Position numbers and translations under genes: made by a program
Part shown: in pieces, positions 1 to 7,105 of the stretch
Layout of the letters: the number at the start of each line of letters is the position of its first letter
How positions within the stretch are numbered: the first letter of the stretch is position 1
Notes under the pieces: model-generated
The model's input: only the letters and a program-made list of their open reading frames with translations
The model's database searches: none
Told to the model about the DNA's origin: nothing
Assembly: GCA_963606545.1 (NCBI GenBank)
Contig: CAVCYP010000040.1
Location: 1 to 14,383 of the forward strand
Source: UBA9732 sp963606545
Lineage (GTDB): Bacteria > Spirochaetota > Spirochaetia > Sphaerochaetales > Sphaerochaetaceae
Reading direction: 5' to 3'
Length of the DNA stretch: 14,383 nt

Positions 1-72
1 ATCTACTGCCAGCCTATACATTGCAGAAAGTAAAAAAACTTTTGCGTCTTCCTTATTTAGAGAGATTTTCAT
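1..72 (-). CDS. 5' end of a further operon gene, unidentified (partial)
   Basis: An ATG at 70-72 opens a reading frame that stays open to the edge of the window, giving 24 residues that begin MKISLNKEDAKVFLL. It starts 17 bases after the stop codon of the GT4 glycosyltransferase, in the same direction. An AAGAG sequence six bases before the ATG could be a weak ribosome binding site. The tight spacing suggests it is the next gene of the polysaccharide operon. Too little is visible to name a family; an acyltransferase, glycosyltransferase or polysaccharide-export gene would all fit the setting, but nothing here distinguishes them. Confidence 0.55.
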   Translation of the reverse strand, partial: MKISLNKEDAKVFLLSAMYRLAVD

Positions 73-89
73 TTATTACTCTTTTGCAG

Positions 90-1199
90 TTAAGTATTCA
101 AACAATTCAAAAAAACATCAGCATATCTGTTAGATATATTTTCCCAATTAAAATACTTTGCTTTTTCAATGCACCTAGTACTTCTTTCGGAATATCCTCT
201 TAAACAATTTTGTATTGCTTTCGCAACACTCTCTGCTGACGAGCTATCAGAAGAAAACCCTATTTCACCTTCCTCAAAAAAACCATCAAATCCTTGGCCC
301 TTACTGTAAACAACTGGCAATCCTTGACTCATCGCTTCCACATATACAAGTCCAAATGTTTCTGTAAACGAAGGCATAACAAAAACATCAGATTCTCGGT
401 ATTCATGAATCAATTCTTCCTTTGGTTGCTTTTCCAAATACACAGTATTTTTATTCTTCATAATTGATTCAAAAGTATCTTTTTCAGAAACTGGTCCTAC
501 GATTTTAAGCCTGCATTTTATTCCATTGTTATTCAATATATTCATTGCAGCCTGAGTTGTTTCAATATTTTTGTTTTTATCAATTCTTCCTGCAAAAATT
601 AAATTAATAACACGTTTATTCACAGCAATTTCAGATTTAGGATTTCCGCAATTATTAATCCAAAAATCATCTATGGCATTTGGAATAACATACACTTTTT
701 TTAGAAGTTTTTTTCTCTGATTACCTCTTATATATTTTTCAAAAAACTTGTCTTTGTACTTTTTAGAAATAAAAATAATCGCTTCTGCTTCTTCAAGGAT
801 TTTAATTCCATGATGTAAAAGCCAAGGCTTATATCTTAAATAAGCATTAATGTCTGTATTCCTTACAGCAACAACATATGGAATTCCAGCATCCTTTTTT
901 ATTTTAAGGGATATATTCCCATCGCTAAATAAAGTATTAGCATAAGTAAAATCCGCGCCTCCATAGGCATTTTTTTCAAGGGCACGATAAATTTTTAATT
1001 GTTTTACGAAATAAAATAGTCTATCAAGCTTGTTGTAGCATGGAGCAGGAAAGACACCTTCCTCATTTTTATAATCTCTAAAACGCTTGGGAATGGGGAC
1101 AAAAAAGCTACTATATATATCATGTTTCAAGAGTGCATCAGCCAAATTTCTATGCAATCCCGATCCATAATAATTACAATTTATATGAAGAATTTTCAT
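90..1199 (-). CDS. Glycosyltransferase family 4 (GT-B fold)
   Basis: This 369-residue protein probably moves a sugar from a nucleotide donor to the lipid-linked oligosaccharide at the cytoplasmic membrane face. It starts with the usual first strand of GT-B enzymes (MKILHINCNYYGSG, residues 1-14). The linker strand IPNAID follows at about 172-177 and the donor-domain start GRIDKNKN at about 204-211. The retaining-GT E-x7-E motif, ETFGLVYVE, is at about 280-288, followed by a GLPVVYSKGQG loop. No membrane segment is evident. The frame is open 15 codons further upstream, but the ATG at 1199 has AAGGA seven bases before it, and the longer form would overlap the dehydrogenase gene. The gene is AT-rich. 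Donor and acceptor cannot be told from the sequence. Confidence 0.9.
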   Translation of the reverse strand: MKILHINCNYYGSGLHRNLADALLKHDIYSSFFVPIPKRFRDYKNEEGVFPAPCYNKLDRLFYFVKQLKIYRALEKNAYGGADFTYANTLFSDGNISLKIKKDAGIPYVVAVRNTDINAYLRYKPWLLHHGIKILEEAEAIIFISKKYKDKFFEKYIRGNQRKKLLKKVYVIPNAIDDFWINNCGNPKSEIAVNKRVINLIFAGRIDKNKNIETTQAAMNILNNNGIKCRLKIVGPVSEKDTFESIMKNKNTVYLEKQPKEELIHEYRESDVFVMPSFTETFGLVYVEAMSQGLPVVYSKGQGFDGFFEEGEIGFSSDSSSAESVAKAIQNCLRGYSERSTRCIEKAKYFNWENISNRYADVFLNCLNT

Positions 1200-1228
1200 A
1201 GGCGTTTCCTTTAAACCATCTACAAAAC

Positions 1229-2554
1229 TCAAAGTCTCCACCATTGCATTCCGGATGTCTTAAGATCTTCAACATTATAAAGGCCTTTTACATCTATCAA
1301 AACCTTTTGAGAATCATCTATTTTTCTATATTTTTTCTCGATCTCTTTTAAACTCATTTTCTTAAAAACATCGTGAGCAACTGCAACGATTACACAGTCA
1401 ACGTCATGAATATCCTTTAACTCGACAAGTTTTACTCCATACTCTCGTAAAGCATCTTGTTCACTAGCCCAAGGGTCTACTACTTCTGGATGGATACCAT
1501 ACTCATCTAATCTCTTAATGATGTCATTTACTTTACTATTTCTTGTGTCTGGGCAATTTTCTTTAAATGTTAAACCGAATATAACTACTTTTGATTTCTT
1601 AGGTGCTTGTCCAGCCTTAATCATTTGCTTGACAGCAACATCAGCTATATACTGTCCCATACTATCATTTACAATACGTCCATTAAGAATTATTTGACTA
1701 TGATAGCCTAGTTTTTCAGCCTCGTATGTAAAATAATAAGGATCAACACCAATACAATGTCCACCAACAAGACCAGGCCTAAACCCTAATGCATTCCATT
1801 TGGTATTCATGCCATCAACAACTTCATTTGTATCAATGTCCATACGATCAAAAACCATAGCAAGTTCATTCATAAAAGCAATATTAATGTCGCGTTGACT
1901 GTTTTCTACAACTTTAACTGCTTCCGCAGTGCGAATATTCGAAACAGGGTGTGTTCCGACTTCAATCACAATATTATAAACCTTTTGAACCTCAACTAAT
2001 GTCTCTGAATCCATTCCTGATACAATCTTATGAATGTTTTCGAGTCTATGAATCTTATCACCAGGATTAATACGTTCAGGAGAATAACCAACTTTGAAAT
2101 CAACACCACACTCGAGATTCGATTCCTTTTCTAGGATAGGAATACAAACATCCTCTGTACATCCGGGATAGACCGTTGATTCATAAACAACAATAGCACC
2201 TTTAGAAAGATTTTTACCTACAATTTCGGATGCCCCAATCACAGGGGAAAGATCTGGCGTATGATCTGTATTAACTGGAGTTGGTACAGCGACAATTATA
2301 AATTTTGCGTTCTTTAAATCTTCAGGATTAGAAGTAAATTGTATTTTAGTTTTTTTAATTTCTTCATTTCCTACTTCATTGGTTGGATCAACACCAGATT
2401 TGTAAAGTTCTATTTTTTTCTTATTAAGATCATAACCTATAACTCGAAGCCCTTTCTTTGCGAATGCGTGTGCAATAGGCATACCTACATAGCCAAGACC
2501 AACTAATGCAATTGATTCTTCTTTCTTAATTATTTTATCATACAACCCAAGCAT
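1229..2554 (-). CDS. UDP-N-acetylhexosamine 6-dehydrogenase (WbpO/TviB-like nucleotide sugar dehydrogenase)
   Basis: A 441-residue UDP-sugar 6-dehydrogenase, which would oxidise C6 of a UDP-hexose or UDP-HexNAc to the uronic acid with two NAD+. The NAD-binding GLGYVG is at residues 19-24. The STVYPG segment is at 126-131, the conserved lysine of AEAVKVVEN at 214, and the catalytic cysteine in GGHCIGVDPYY at 267. The C-terminal UDP-binding domain has GLTFKENCPDTRNS at 327-340. Full length and these motifs resemble the WbpO/TviB group (UDP-GalNAc/GlcNAc) more than UDP-glucose dehydrogenase, but the substrate is inferred. GGAG lies about eight bases before the ATG, and this ribosome binding site abuts the stop codon of the GT2 gene, so the two are probably co-transcribed. 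Its product would feed the neighbouring glycosyltransferases. Confidence 0.93.
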   Translation of the reverse strand: MLGLYDKIIKKEESIALVGLGYVGMPIAHAFAKKGLRVIGYDLNKKKIELYKSGVDPTNEVGNEEIKKTKIQFTSNPEDLKNAKFIIVAVPTPVNTDHTPDLSPVIGASEIVGKNLSKGAIVVYESTVYPGCTEDVCIPILEKESNLECGVDFKVGYSPERINPGDKIHRLENIHKIVSGMDSETLVEVQKVYNIVIEVGTHPVSNIRTAEAVKVVENSQRDINIAFMNELAMVFDRMDIDTNEVVDGMNTKWNALGFRPGLVGGHCIGVDPYYFTYEAEKLGYHSQIILNGRIVNDSMGQYIADVAVKQMIKAGQAPKKSKVVIFGLTFKENCPDTRNSKVNDIIKRLDEYGIHPEVVDPWASEQDALREYGVKLVELKDIHDVDCVIVAVAHDVFKKMSLKEIEKKYRKIDDSQKVLIDVKGLYNVEDLKTSGMQWWRL

Positions 2555-2565
2555 CTATATATCTC

Positions 2566-3351
2566 CTATTTATCTTCAGACAAAATATTTAACTTTTTCT
2601 CGTAACATTTCTTTTTCAATATTCCGAAAAACATATTCCAGCAAGCAAACCAAAAAGCCACTACAGGATTTTTCTCATCACAAAGATAGAAAAGGTCGTA
2701 GTGGCTTTTGAGTTTCTTAGATAACTTATCATGACTGATTGATTTTTTTCTGATTCTATACAGCGCCAAATTTTCAGGCAAAAGATAGCAATCAGCTTTT
2801 TTACAGAGTTTTAGAAGAATGGCATAGTCATTATTCTTTTTTATATCTTTTATCTGGATTAAACCAAAGAACTTTGCGCTATACATAAACGTAAGACATC
2901 CTACATAGTCATAATTATACATCTTCCTTTTTGATACTTTCTTTGGTCCTGTAACATAAACATTTAAAGGCTTCGAATCTTCATCTATTTTCTCAAAATC
3001 ATGATAGGCAAACATGTAATTGTTTGATTTCATGAATGCCAGCATTTTTTCAAGCTTCTCGGGTCTCCAAAGATCATCACTATCAAGAAATGCTATCCAC
3101 TCGCCTTGAGCCTCTCTTAAGGCCTTATTCCTCGTTAATGCAGCACCTTGGTTCTTTTCATTTTTAAAGTATCTAATTCTGTCGTCTTTGAAAGATGCTA
3201 CAACCTCATCTGTGTTATCTGTTGAGCAATCATCGACTATCAGCAATTCCCAATTTGCATATGTCTGATTTATAACTGAGTTAATTGATTCAGCAATAAA
3301 ACGTCCAGTATTCCAACTTGGCATAATAATAGAAACTAGATTATCTTTCAT
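2566..3351 (-). CDS. Glycosyltransferase family 2 (GT-A fold)
   Basis: A 261-residue inverting glycosyltransferase. The start VSIIMPSWNTGRFI (6-19) is the nucleotide-binding strand. The donor-binding acid pair is in IVDDCSTDNT (38-47), and the metal-binding DxD motif is in FLDSDDLW (88-95). The C-terminal half, with KKNNDYAILLKL (acceptor and catalytic region) and a Lys-rich tail, is typical of short capsule and O-antigen GT2 enzymes. The ATG at 3351 is preferred over the upstream TTG at 3384, because the longer form would overlap the sugar transferase stop and lacks a clear ribosome binding site. The site for the ATG is itself weak (GGAAAGAAGAG). The gene sits between the priming transferase and the dehydrogenase, which fits a role as an early extending transferase. 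Its sugar specificity is not visible. Confidence 0.92.
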   Translation of the reverse strand: MKDNLVSIIMPSWNTGRFIAESINSVINQTYANWELLIVDDCSTDNTDEVVASFKDDRIRYFKNEKNQGAALTRNKALREAQGEWIAFLDSDDLWRPEKLEKMLAFMKSNNYMFAYHDFEKIDEDSKPLNVYVTGPKKVSKRKMYNYDYVGCLTFMYSAKFFGLIQIKDIKKNNDYAILLKLCKKADCYLLPENLALYRIRKKSISHDKLSKKLKSHYDLFYLCDEKNPVVAFWFACWNMFFGILKKKCYEKKLNILSEDK

Positions 3352-3377
3352 TTCTCTTCTTTCCACTTCCTTCTGTG

Positions 3378-4136
3378 CTAACAAAAAGTCTTCAGAATTC
3401 TTTTTGCCTCAGCCTGCTTGTTTTCATACAACTCTTTTGAAATTTTCCCAGATGCAAGGAGGTAATCTCCAAAATCAGTAGAAGTACTTTCCCCTTCTTC
3501 AGCTATACCTTCCTTTTTCAGAACCTTAAATACTGTCAACAAAATTATCTTAATATCTCCCAAAAGTGTAATGTGTCTGATGTATTCAAGATCATTATCA
3601 AGGCGACCTTCCCATTTGATGGAATTGCGTCCTCTAATCTGAGCAAGACCCGTTAAACCAGGAAGTACATCATGTCTCTTACGCTGCTCATCTGTCATAA
3701 ATACCATGTCTCTCACAAGCTGTGGCCGAGGTCCGACTATAGACATATCTCCTTTAAAGATATTGAATAGTTCAGGGAGTTCATCAAGTGACGTACTTCT
3801 CAGTTTTTCACCATATTTTGTAAGACGAACGCTATCGGGAAGATAATTACCATCAGCATCCTTCTCTTCTGTCATAGATCTGAATTTGATAAGCCTGAAA
3901 ATCTTTTCTTTCCCGGTCTTATCTTTTTTTCCCGGCCTTAATTGAGTAAAGAATGGATTACCTTTCATCTTCACTCGTCCGAGTATCGTAAGAATAAGAA
4001 TCACTGGTGACAGTACAACAATTGCAAGACCGCTCAGTACTATGTCCCAGAAGCGTTTAAAAAACTGTCGATATAAAACAACCGACAAAACAATCAAAAC
4101 AACAATACCTAATAGTACCATCACCAGTATATTCAC
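3378..4136 (-). CDS. Initiating sugar-phosphate transferase (WcaJ/PglC-like monotopic phosphoglycosyl transferase)
   Basis: This enzyme would transfer a sugar-1-phosphate to undecaprenyl phosphate, the first membrane step of glycan assembly. Residue numbers are from the GTG at 4136 (252 aa). An N-terminal hydrophobic segment spans about 2-22. The re-entrant helix typical of the family follows, FKRFWDIVLSGLAIVVLSPVI (about 26-46), with its Ser-Pro break. Next are FRLIKFRSM (80-88), the catalytic Asp-Glu of STSLDELPELFNIFKGDMS, and the phosphate-binding VGPRP. The extra first membrane segment is absent from minimal PglC. The frame is open to a TTG at 4160 that overlaps the aminotransferase stop, but only the GTG has a ribosome binding site (AAGGAT, nine bases away). 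The C-terminal tail after KVLKKEGIAEEG is hydrophilic. The likely substrate is the product of the aminotransferase upstream. Confidence 0.92.
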   Translation of the reverse strand: MNILVMVLLGIVVLIVLSVVLYRQFFKRFWDIVLSGLAIVVLSPVILILTILGRVKMKGNPFFTQLRPGKKDKTGKEKIFRLIKFRSMTEEKDADGNYLPDSVRLTKYGEKLRSTSLDELPELFNIFKGDMSIVGPRPQLVRDMVFMTDEQRKRHDVLPGLTGLAQIRGRNSIKWEGRLDNDLEYIRHITLLGDIKIILLTVFKVLKKEGIAEEGESTSTDFGDYLLASGKISKELYENKQAEAKRILKTFC

Positions 4137-4152
4137 TAAATTTTTATCCTTA

Positions 4153-5436
4153 TTATCCAAAGCAATGCTTGATTACTTCAATAATTACACTCTGCTGCTC
4201 GGGAGTCATCTTGTTATCACTTGGGAGGCACAAACCTCTCTGGAAGATGTCTAATCCAACATCTGCGGATTCGCCTGCTATGTAAGCATTGCTTCTTCCT
4301 CTGCCGTTGCCGTCTCTTGTTACGAAGGCATGATTTCTGTAGATAGGCTCAAGATGCATAGGCTTCCATATTGGGCGCCCTTCCGCATTGAACTTGCTGA
4401 TAGCATCAAGAATCTCATGAGGTGAGGACTTACCTTTCTCTGATTTGTAGAGGTAATCTTTCTCTCCTCTTATCATTGGAGCCATTGCATCCTTATCTAT
4501 GAGAAGACAGCTGAGCCAGAAGTTTGGAACGCTGTTCTTTTCATCATATGGGTTCATAGTCACAGGGAGGTCTTTTAATCCTTCCTTGTATCGCATGTAG
4601 ATGGCTCTCTTCTGACCTATGTGTTCTTCAAGATATGGTATCTGACCTCTTACTACACCAGCAATGATGTTGCTCATTCTATAGTTATAGCCCAGCTCTT
4701 CATGCTGGTACCAGGGAGCATTCTCTCTGGACTGTGTTGACCACTTTCTTGCCTTGTTTGCATCCTCTATGTTTCTTGTGAGAAGCATACCACCTGAAGA
4801 ACCTGTGATAATCTTATTGCCGTTGAAACTGATGCAGCCAACGTCACCAAAGGTTCCTGTCTGTACACCTTTGTAGGTAGCTCCGAGGGACTCTGCGGCA
4901 TCCTCGACTATGAGGGCATTGTGTTTCTTAGCAATAGCTCTTATCTCGTCAATCTTTCCAGGTGTTCCGTAGAGGTGAGCTACGACTATGAGTCTTACTT
5001 CAGGATAGAGCTCAAAGGCTTTCTCCAATGCTACAGGATCCATGTTCCAGGTATCATACTCAGTATCTATGAAGACGGGTTCTCCTCCTTCATAGCAGAT
5101 GGGATTGACTGTAGCATCAAAGGTCATATCAGATGCGAAGACCTTCTTTCCTTCAAGTGTTCCGTGTCCTGCCTTGGGCTGTCCGTAGAGCTTCTCTCCG
5201 GCAAGCTTGACAGCAAGATGAAGAGCAGCAGTTCCTGCTGAGAGAGCTACGGCGTATGGGATACCAATAAAGGAAGCCATCTGCTTCTCTACTTCATTGA
5301 TGTTCTCTCCTACTGTAGATACCCAGTTTGTTCTTATTGCTTCATCCACCCACTTCTGCTCGTCTCCGTGCATTGTTGGAGATGAGAGCCATACCTTTGA
5401 TGGAAATGGTGTTATATCTTCAAAGCGTTTATCCAT
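4153..5436 (-). CDS. DegT/DnrJ/EryC1/StrS aminotransferase (EpsN/PglE-like)
   Basis: A 427-residue PLP-dependent sugar aminotransferase, expected to aminate a UDP-4-keto-6-deoxy-HexNAc using glutamate. The start SSPTMHGDEQKWVDEAIRTNWVSTVG (18-43) is characteristic of the EpsN-like branch. Phosphate-anchoring SAGTAAL is at 66-72, the cofactor-binding aspartate of VEDAAESLG at 177-185, and the Schiff-base lysine of FNGNKIITGS at 208. Length is normal to slightly long; the stretch KDYLYKSEKGKSSPHEI near 310-330 is an insertion-like loop. The ATG has AAGGA about six bases upstream. It is the first gene of the left-hand operon. Its natural partner, the 4,6-dehydratase, is at 9799-11835 rather than adjacent. 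Confidence 0.94.
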   Translation of the reverse strand: MDKRFEDITPFPSKVWLSSPTMHGDEQKWVDEAIRTNWVSTVGENINEVEKQMASFIGIPYAVALSAGTAALHLAVKLAGEKLYGQPKAGHGTLEGKKVFASDMTFDATVNPICYEGGEPVFIDTEYDTWNMDPVALEKAFELYPEVRLIVVAHLYGTPGKIDEIRAIAKKHNALIVEDAAESLGATYKGVQTGTFGDVGCISFNGNKIITGSSGGMLLTRNIEDANKARKWSTQSRENAPWYQHEELGYNYRMSNIIAGVVRGQIPYLEEHIGQKRAIYMRYKEGLKDLPVTMNPYDEKNSVPNFWLSCLLIDKDAMAPMIRGEKDYLYKSEKGKSSPHEILDAISKFNAEGRPIWKPMHLEPIYRNHAFVTRDGNGRGRSNAYIAGESADVGLDIFQRGLCLPSDNKMTPEQQSVIIEVIKHCFG

Positions 5437-5453
5437 GTTTATTCCTTATAAAG

Positions 5454-5470
5454 AAGACCAATCAGGTCTT
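5454..5470 (-). promoter_or_regulatory. Leader hairpin in front of the polysaccharide operon
   Basis: A perfect 6-bp inverted repeat, AAGACC-5 nt-GGTCTT, ends 11 bases before the ribosome binding site of the aminotransferase. On the minus strand it is followed by CTTTAT. A -10-like TATAAG (5468-5473) overlaps its upstream arm. It could be an operator or a weak leader hairpin; the sequence alone does not decide. Confidence 0.35.
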
Positions 5471-5473
5471 ATA

Positions 5474-5593
5474 TCATCTAATGATTGATGGACATTTCAC
5501 CCCTGTCGCCACCCCCACCTCAATGTGTGGGCAAGGCCCTTTTTCTGCCTGTTTCGGGCTCTTTTTCAAGCCCCCAGTGGCCTTAATCCCCAT
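5474..5593 (-). CDS. Candidate small ORF, 39 residues, unknown
   Basis: An ATG at 5593 follows AGGAGG, which is unusually close at three bases, and opens a 39-residue frame starting MGIKATGGLKKSPKQAEK and ending VKCPSIIR. The peptide is basic and glycine-rich, has two cysteines, and has no signal or membrane segment. It fills most of the gap between the ORF6N gene and the aminotransferase. The opposite strand is open too over the same bases, so this may be a conserved non-coding or repeat sequence rather than a gene. No family is recognised. Confidence 0.22.
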   Translation of the reverse strand: MGIKATGGLKKSPKQAEKGPCPHIEVGVATGVKCPSIIR

Positions 5594-5601
5594 CGCCCTC
5601 C

Positions 5602-5622
5602 TGAGGTCAAGGTGAGGTCAAG
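5602..5622. repeat. 10-bp direct repeats with 11-bp period
   Basis: TGAGGTCAAG occurs at 5602-5611 and again at 5613-5622, separated by one base. The period is about one helical turn, as for tandem sites of a DNA-binding protein. On the minus strand each copy reads CTTGACCTCA, so each contains a -35-like TTGACC. They lie just upstream of the small ORF at 5474-5593. Confidence 0.6.
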
Positions 5623-5724
5623 ACTCTGGGGCTGTGGGGTGCCATGGAGACTGATTTTGTAACTCGTGACAGCATAGGGAGATATCCGTTTTGATGTCTG
5701 ACCCTGACCACACCTCAAGCAGGT

Positions 5725-6660
5725 TTAGATTATCCTCAACCTTTCTATAAGGTCATGAATTATATTAGGCTCATTCAGAAGAGAAATGCCAAAACACTTT
5801 TTCCCAGCATCCTTCAGAGATGCACCAATATGATAAACAGAGGCACCGTCTATAATCAAAAATCTATCGTGGAAGACTTGAGTCTTTTTCACTGTTAATG
5901 TCGCATATTGCATATTGAATTGTGCTATGTCTTTTTCAGTCAGCTGTGAACTCGCATATGTGTAACACTTCACATTCACGCCAACATTTTTCTTTGCCAG
6001 GATGTTCAAAGTATTGATGTCCACATAACCGTCAATCAGTACAATCTCTCTCCTTGCTTTCTGTATAAGAGAAACAAGAAGACTGAAGGCGTCATAAATC
6101 TGTCCGTCAAAAAATATCTTCTGTTCGGATTCTGCATGATCTTCTATGTATTGAAATACTTTATTAAACCTTTCATCTGTGCTTTTCTGATATTCCAACT
6201 GTTTCAATTCTACGTTACTTACTCTCTCAAATAACCTAGAATTAGTTGCAATAAAACGACGCATTTCGACAAAAGAGCGCATAATTCTGATACTGACATC
6301 AACTGCGACATTGCTGTGAAGAATCCCAGCCAGCATTGAAATCCCCTGCTCGGTAAATACAAATGGAAGAGTTCGTCGTCCACCGTAGCTGTTTCCACTT
6401 GAGATGCCAATCTGGCATTTCAAGTTTTCATATTCCTCTTTTGTAAGTTGAAAACAGAAGTCCCGTGGAAATCGATCAATATTTCGCTTCACAGCTCTGT
6501 TTAATGCACCCGTTTCTACTTGATACAGAAAAGCTAAATTATTGTCCAGCATAACCTGCTGACCTCGAACTGTATAAATGAGATATCTAAGGTCTACGAT
6601 GTTTGCTTCAGCAGAAATACTTGCATTGGAATTTTCAACAGTCACCTCTTTTTCTGGCAT
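5725..6660 (-). CDS. ORF6N-domain protein with phospholipase-D-like C-terminal half
   Basis: A 311-residue protein. The N-terminal half matches the ORF6N domain (phage-derived, DNA-binding; relative of KilA-N), with the pattern VDLRYLIYTVRGQQVMLDN (22-40), LAFLYQVET-ALNRAVKRN (42-60), FPRDFCFQLT (64-73) and FTEQGISMLAGIL (102-114). A coiled linker follows (about 140-180). The C-terminal half, REIVLIDGYVDINTLNIL (204-221) and VFHDRFLIIDG (262-272) with GASLKDAGKK (279-288), looks like one phospholipase-D-like repeat, with H-x-R in place of the usual H-x-K. The ATG at 6660 has GGAG nine to ten bases before it; an upstream GTG at 6714 has none. A promoter lies at 6772-6800. Proteins of this layout occur as stand-alone accessory genes in many bacteria. 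No phage genes surround it, and its role is unknown. Confidence 0.88.
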   Translation of the reverse strand: MPEKEVTVENSNASISAEANIVDLRYLIYTVRGQQVMLDNNLAFLYQVETGALNRAVKRNIDRFPRDFCFQLTKEEYENLKCQIGISSGNSYGGRRTLPFVFTEQGISMLAGILHSNVAVDVSIRIMRSFVEMRRFIATNSRLFERVSNVELKQLEYQKSTDERFNKVFQYIEDHAESEQKIFFDGQIYDAFSLLVSLIQKARREIVLIDGYVDINTLNILAKKNVGVNVKCYTYASSQLTEKDIAQFNMQYATLTVKKTQVFHDRFLIIDGASVYHIGASLKDAGKKCFGISLLNEPNIIHDLIERLRII

Positions 6661-6771
6661 TTTACTATATCTCCATATTGTTCTTTTCTGCTCTGCTACC
6701 ACAGTATCTTTCACTCAGTTAGCCCATGAGGGAGGTCTCCTGCTGTATCTGTCACCCTGTTAATTTATTTT

Positions 6772-6800
6772 ATTATATAAAATTAGCAAACTCGCCTTAA
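6772..6800 (-). promoter_or_regulatory. Candidate promoter of the ORF6N gene
   Basis: On the minus strand a consensus -10, TATAAT (6772-6777), is preceded at 17 bp by TTAAGG (6795-6800), a poor -35. The flanking DNA is very AT-rich. It lies about 110 bases before the ATG at 6660. Confidence 0.45.
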
Positions 6801-6813
6801 TTCCTTGACAGGA

Positions 6814-6936
6814 CTACGTTAGGTTACTTTTGTAAGTCAATAAATATCGGGCTGAGGGCGCATGAGAAGACTGCACGAGGGTCTCGCGCAAAAAAAGCGG
6901 GTGGAACTTAGTGCCCTGCATGCGCCTAAACGTCAT
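6814..6936 (-). CDS. Candidate small ORF, 40 residues, copy B of the 'RRMQGT' module
   Basis: The frame runs from an ATG at 6936 and encodes MTFRRMQGTKFHPLFLRETL and 20 more residues. Its first nine residues match those of the small ORF at 11914-12039 (MSLRRMQGT), and the DNA upstream, including an extended -10, is related too. There is no ribosome binding site here and the C-terminal parts do not match, so this copy may be decayed or the conservation may be at RNA or DNA level. Function unknown. Confidence 0.25.
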   Translation of the reverse strand: MTFRRMQGTKFHPLFLRETLVQSSHAPSARYLLTYKSNLT

Positions 6937-6996
6937 TGCAGTTGTGCCAAATCATGTAAATGCTGCGCCCATAGACGCATTGAACCGATTATACCA
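6915..6996 (-). repeat. Dispersed repeat module, copy B (extended -10, leader, small-ORF start)
   Basis: On the minus strand this copy has TGGTATAAT (6988-6996), then a segment resembling copy A (TATAATCGGTTCAATGC against TATACTCCGTACATTGC), a shared ACATGAT, and GGCGCATGCAGGG just after the start codon. Copy A is at 12018-12083. Spacing between the blocks differs by about 16 bases. Confidence 0.6.
6988..6996 (-). promoter_or_regulatory. Extended -10 promoter, copy B
   Basis: TGGTATAAT on the minus strand combines a TGn extension with a perfect TATAAT. No good -35 is seen at 16-18 bp, where one arm of a 9-bp inverted repeat lies instead. It would drive the degenerate small ORF and possibly the ORF6N gene. 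Confidence 0.45.
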
Positions 6997-7011
6997 CCAT
7001 TTTGCAAAGTT

Positions 7012-7050
7012 GGTACAGAATTTAGGGCACGTCCTTACTGTTTCTGTACC
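7012..7050. repeat. 9-bp inverted repeat beside promoter copy B
   Basis: GGTACAGAA (7012-7020) and TTCTGTACC (7042-7050) are perfect inverted arms, 21 bases apart, about 30 bp centre to centre. On the plus strand a TTTTT follows directly, so it could be a long-loop plus-strand terminator. For the minus-strand promoter at 6988-6996 it is placed like a pair of operators around the -35 region and upstream. Confidence 0.5.
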
Positions 7051-7070
7051 TTTTTGGGCTAATATGGCAG

Positions 7071-7101
7071 AAAAAACTCGGCCCATAAACAATGGGCCGA
7101 G
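7071..7101 (-). terminator. Intrinsic terminator
   Basis: On the minus strand CTCGGCCCAT and ATGGGCCGAG form a perfect 10-bp GC-rich stem with a 5-nt loop, followed directly by six T residues. There is no T-run on the other side, so it acts on minus-strand transcription. It lies about 100 bases after the stop of the lipoprotein gene and insulates the ORF6N unit. Confidence 0.9.
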
Positions 7102-7105
7102 AGTT

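Noticed and set aside
5506..5535. Plus-strand terminator formed by GGGC-AAG-GCCC and TTTTT near 5528-5545
   Set aside because: A 4-bp stem with a 2-3 base loop is too short, and no plus-strand gene ends there.
5725..6660. Prophage remnant suggested by the ORF6N domain
   Set aside because: No integrase, structural, lysis or attachment sequences are found nearby; ORF6N genes also occur alone.
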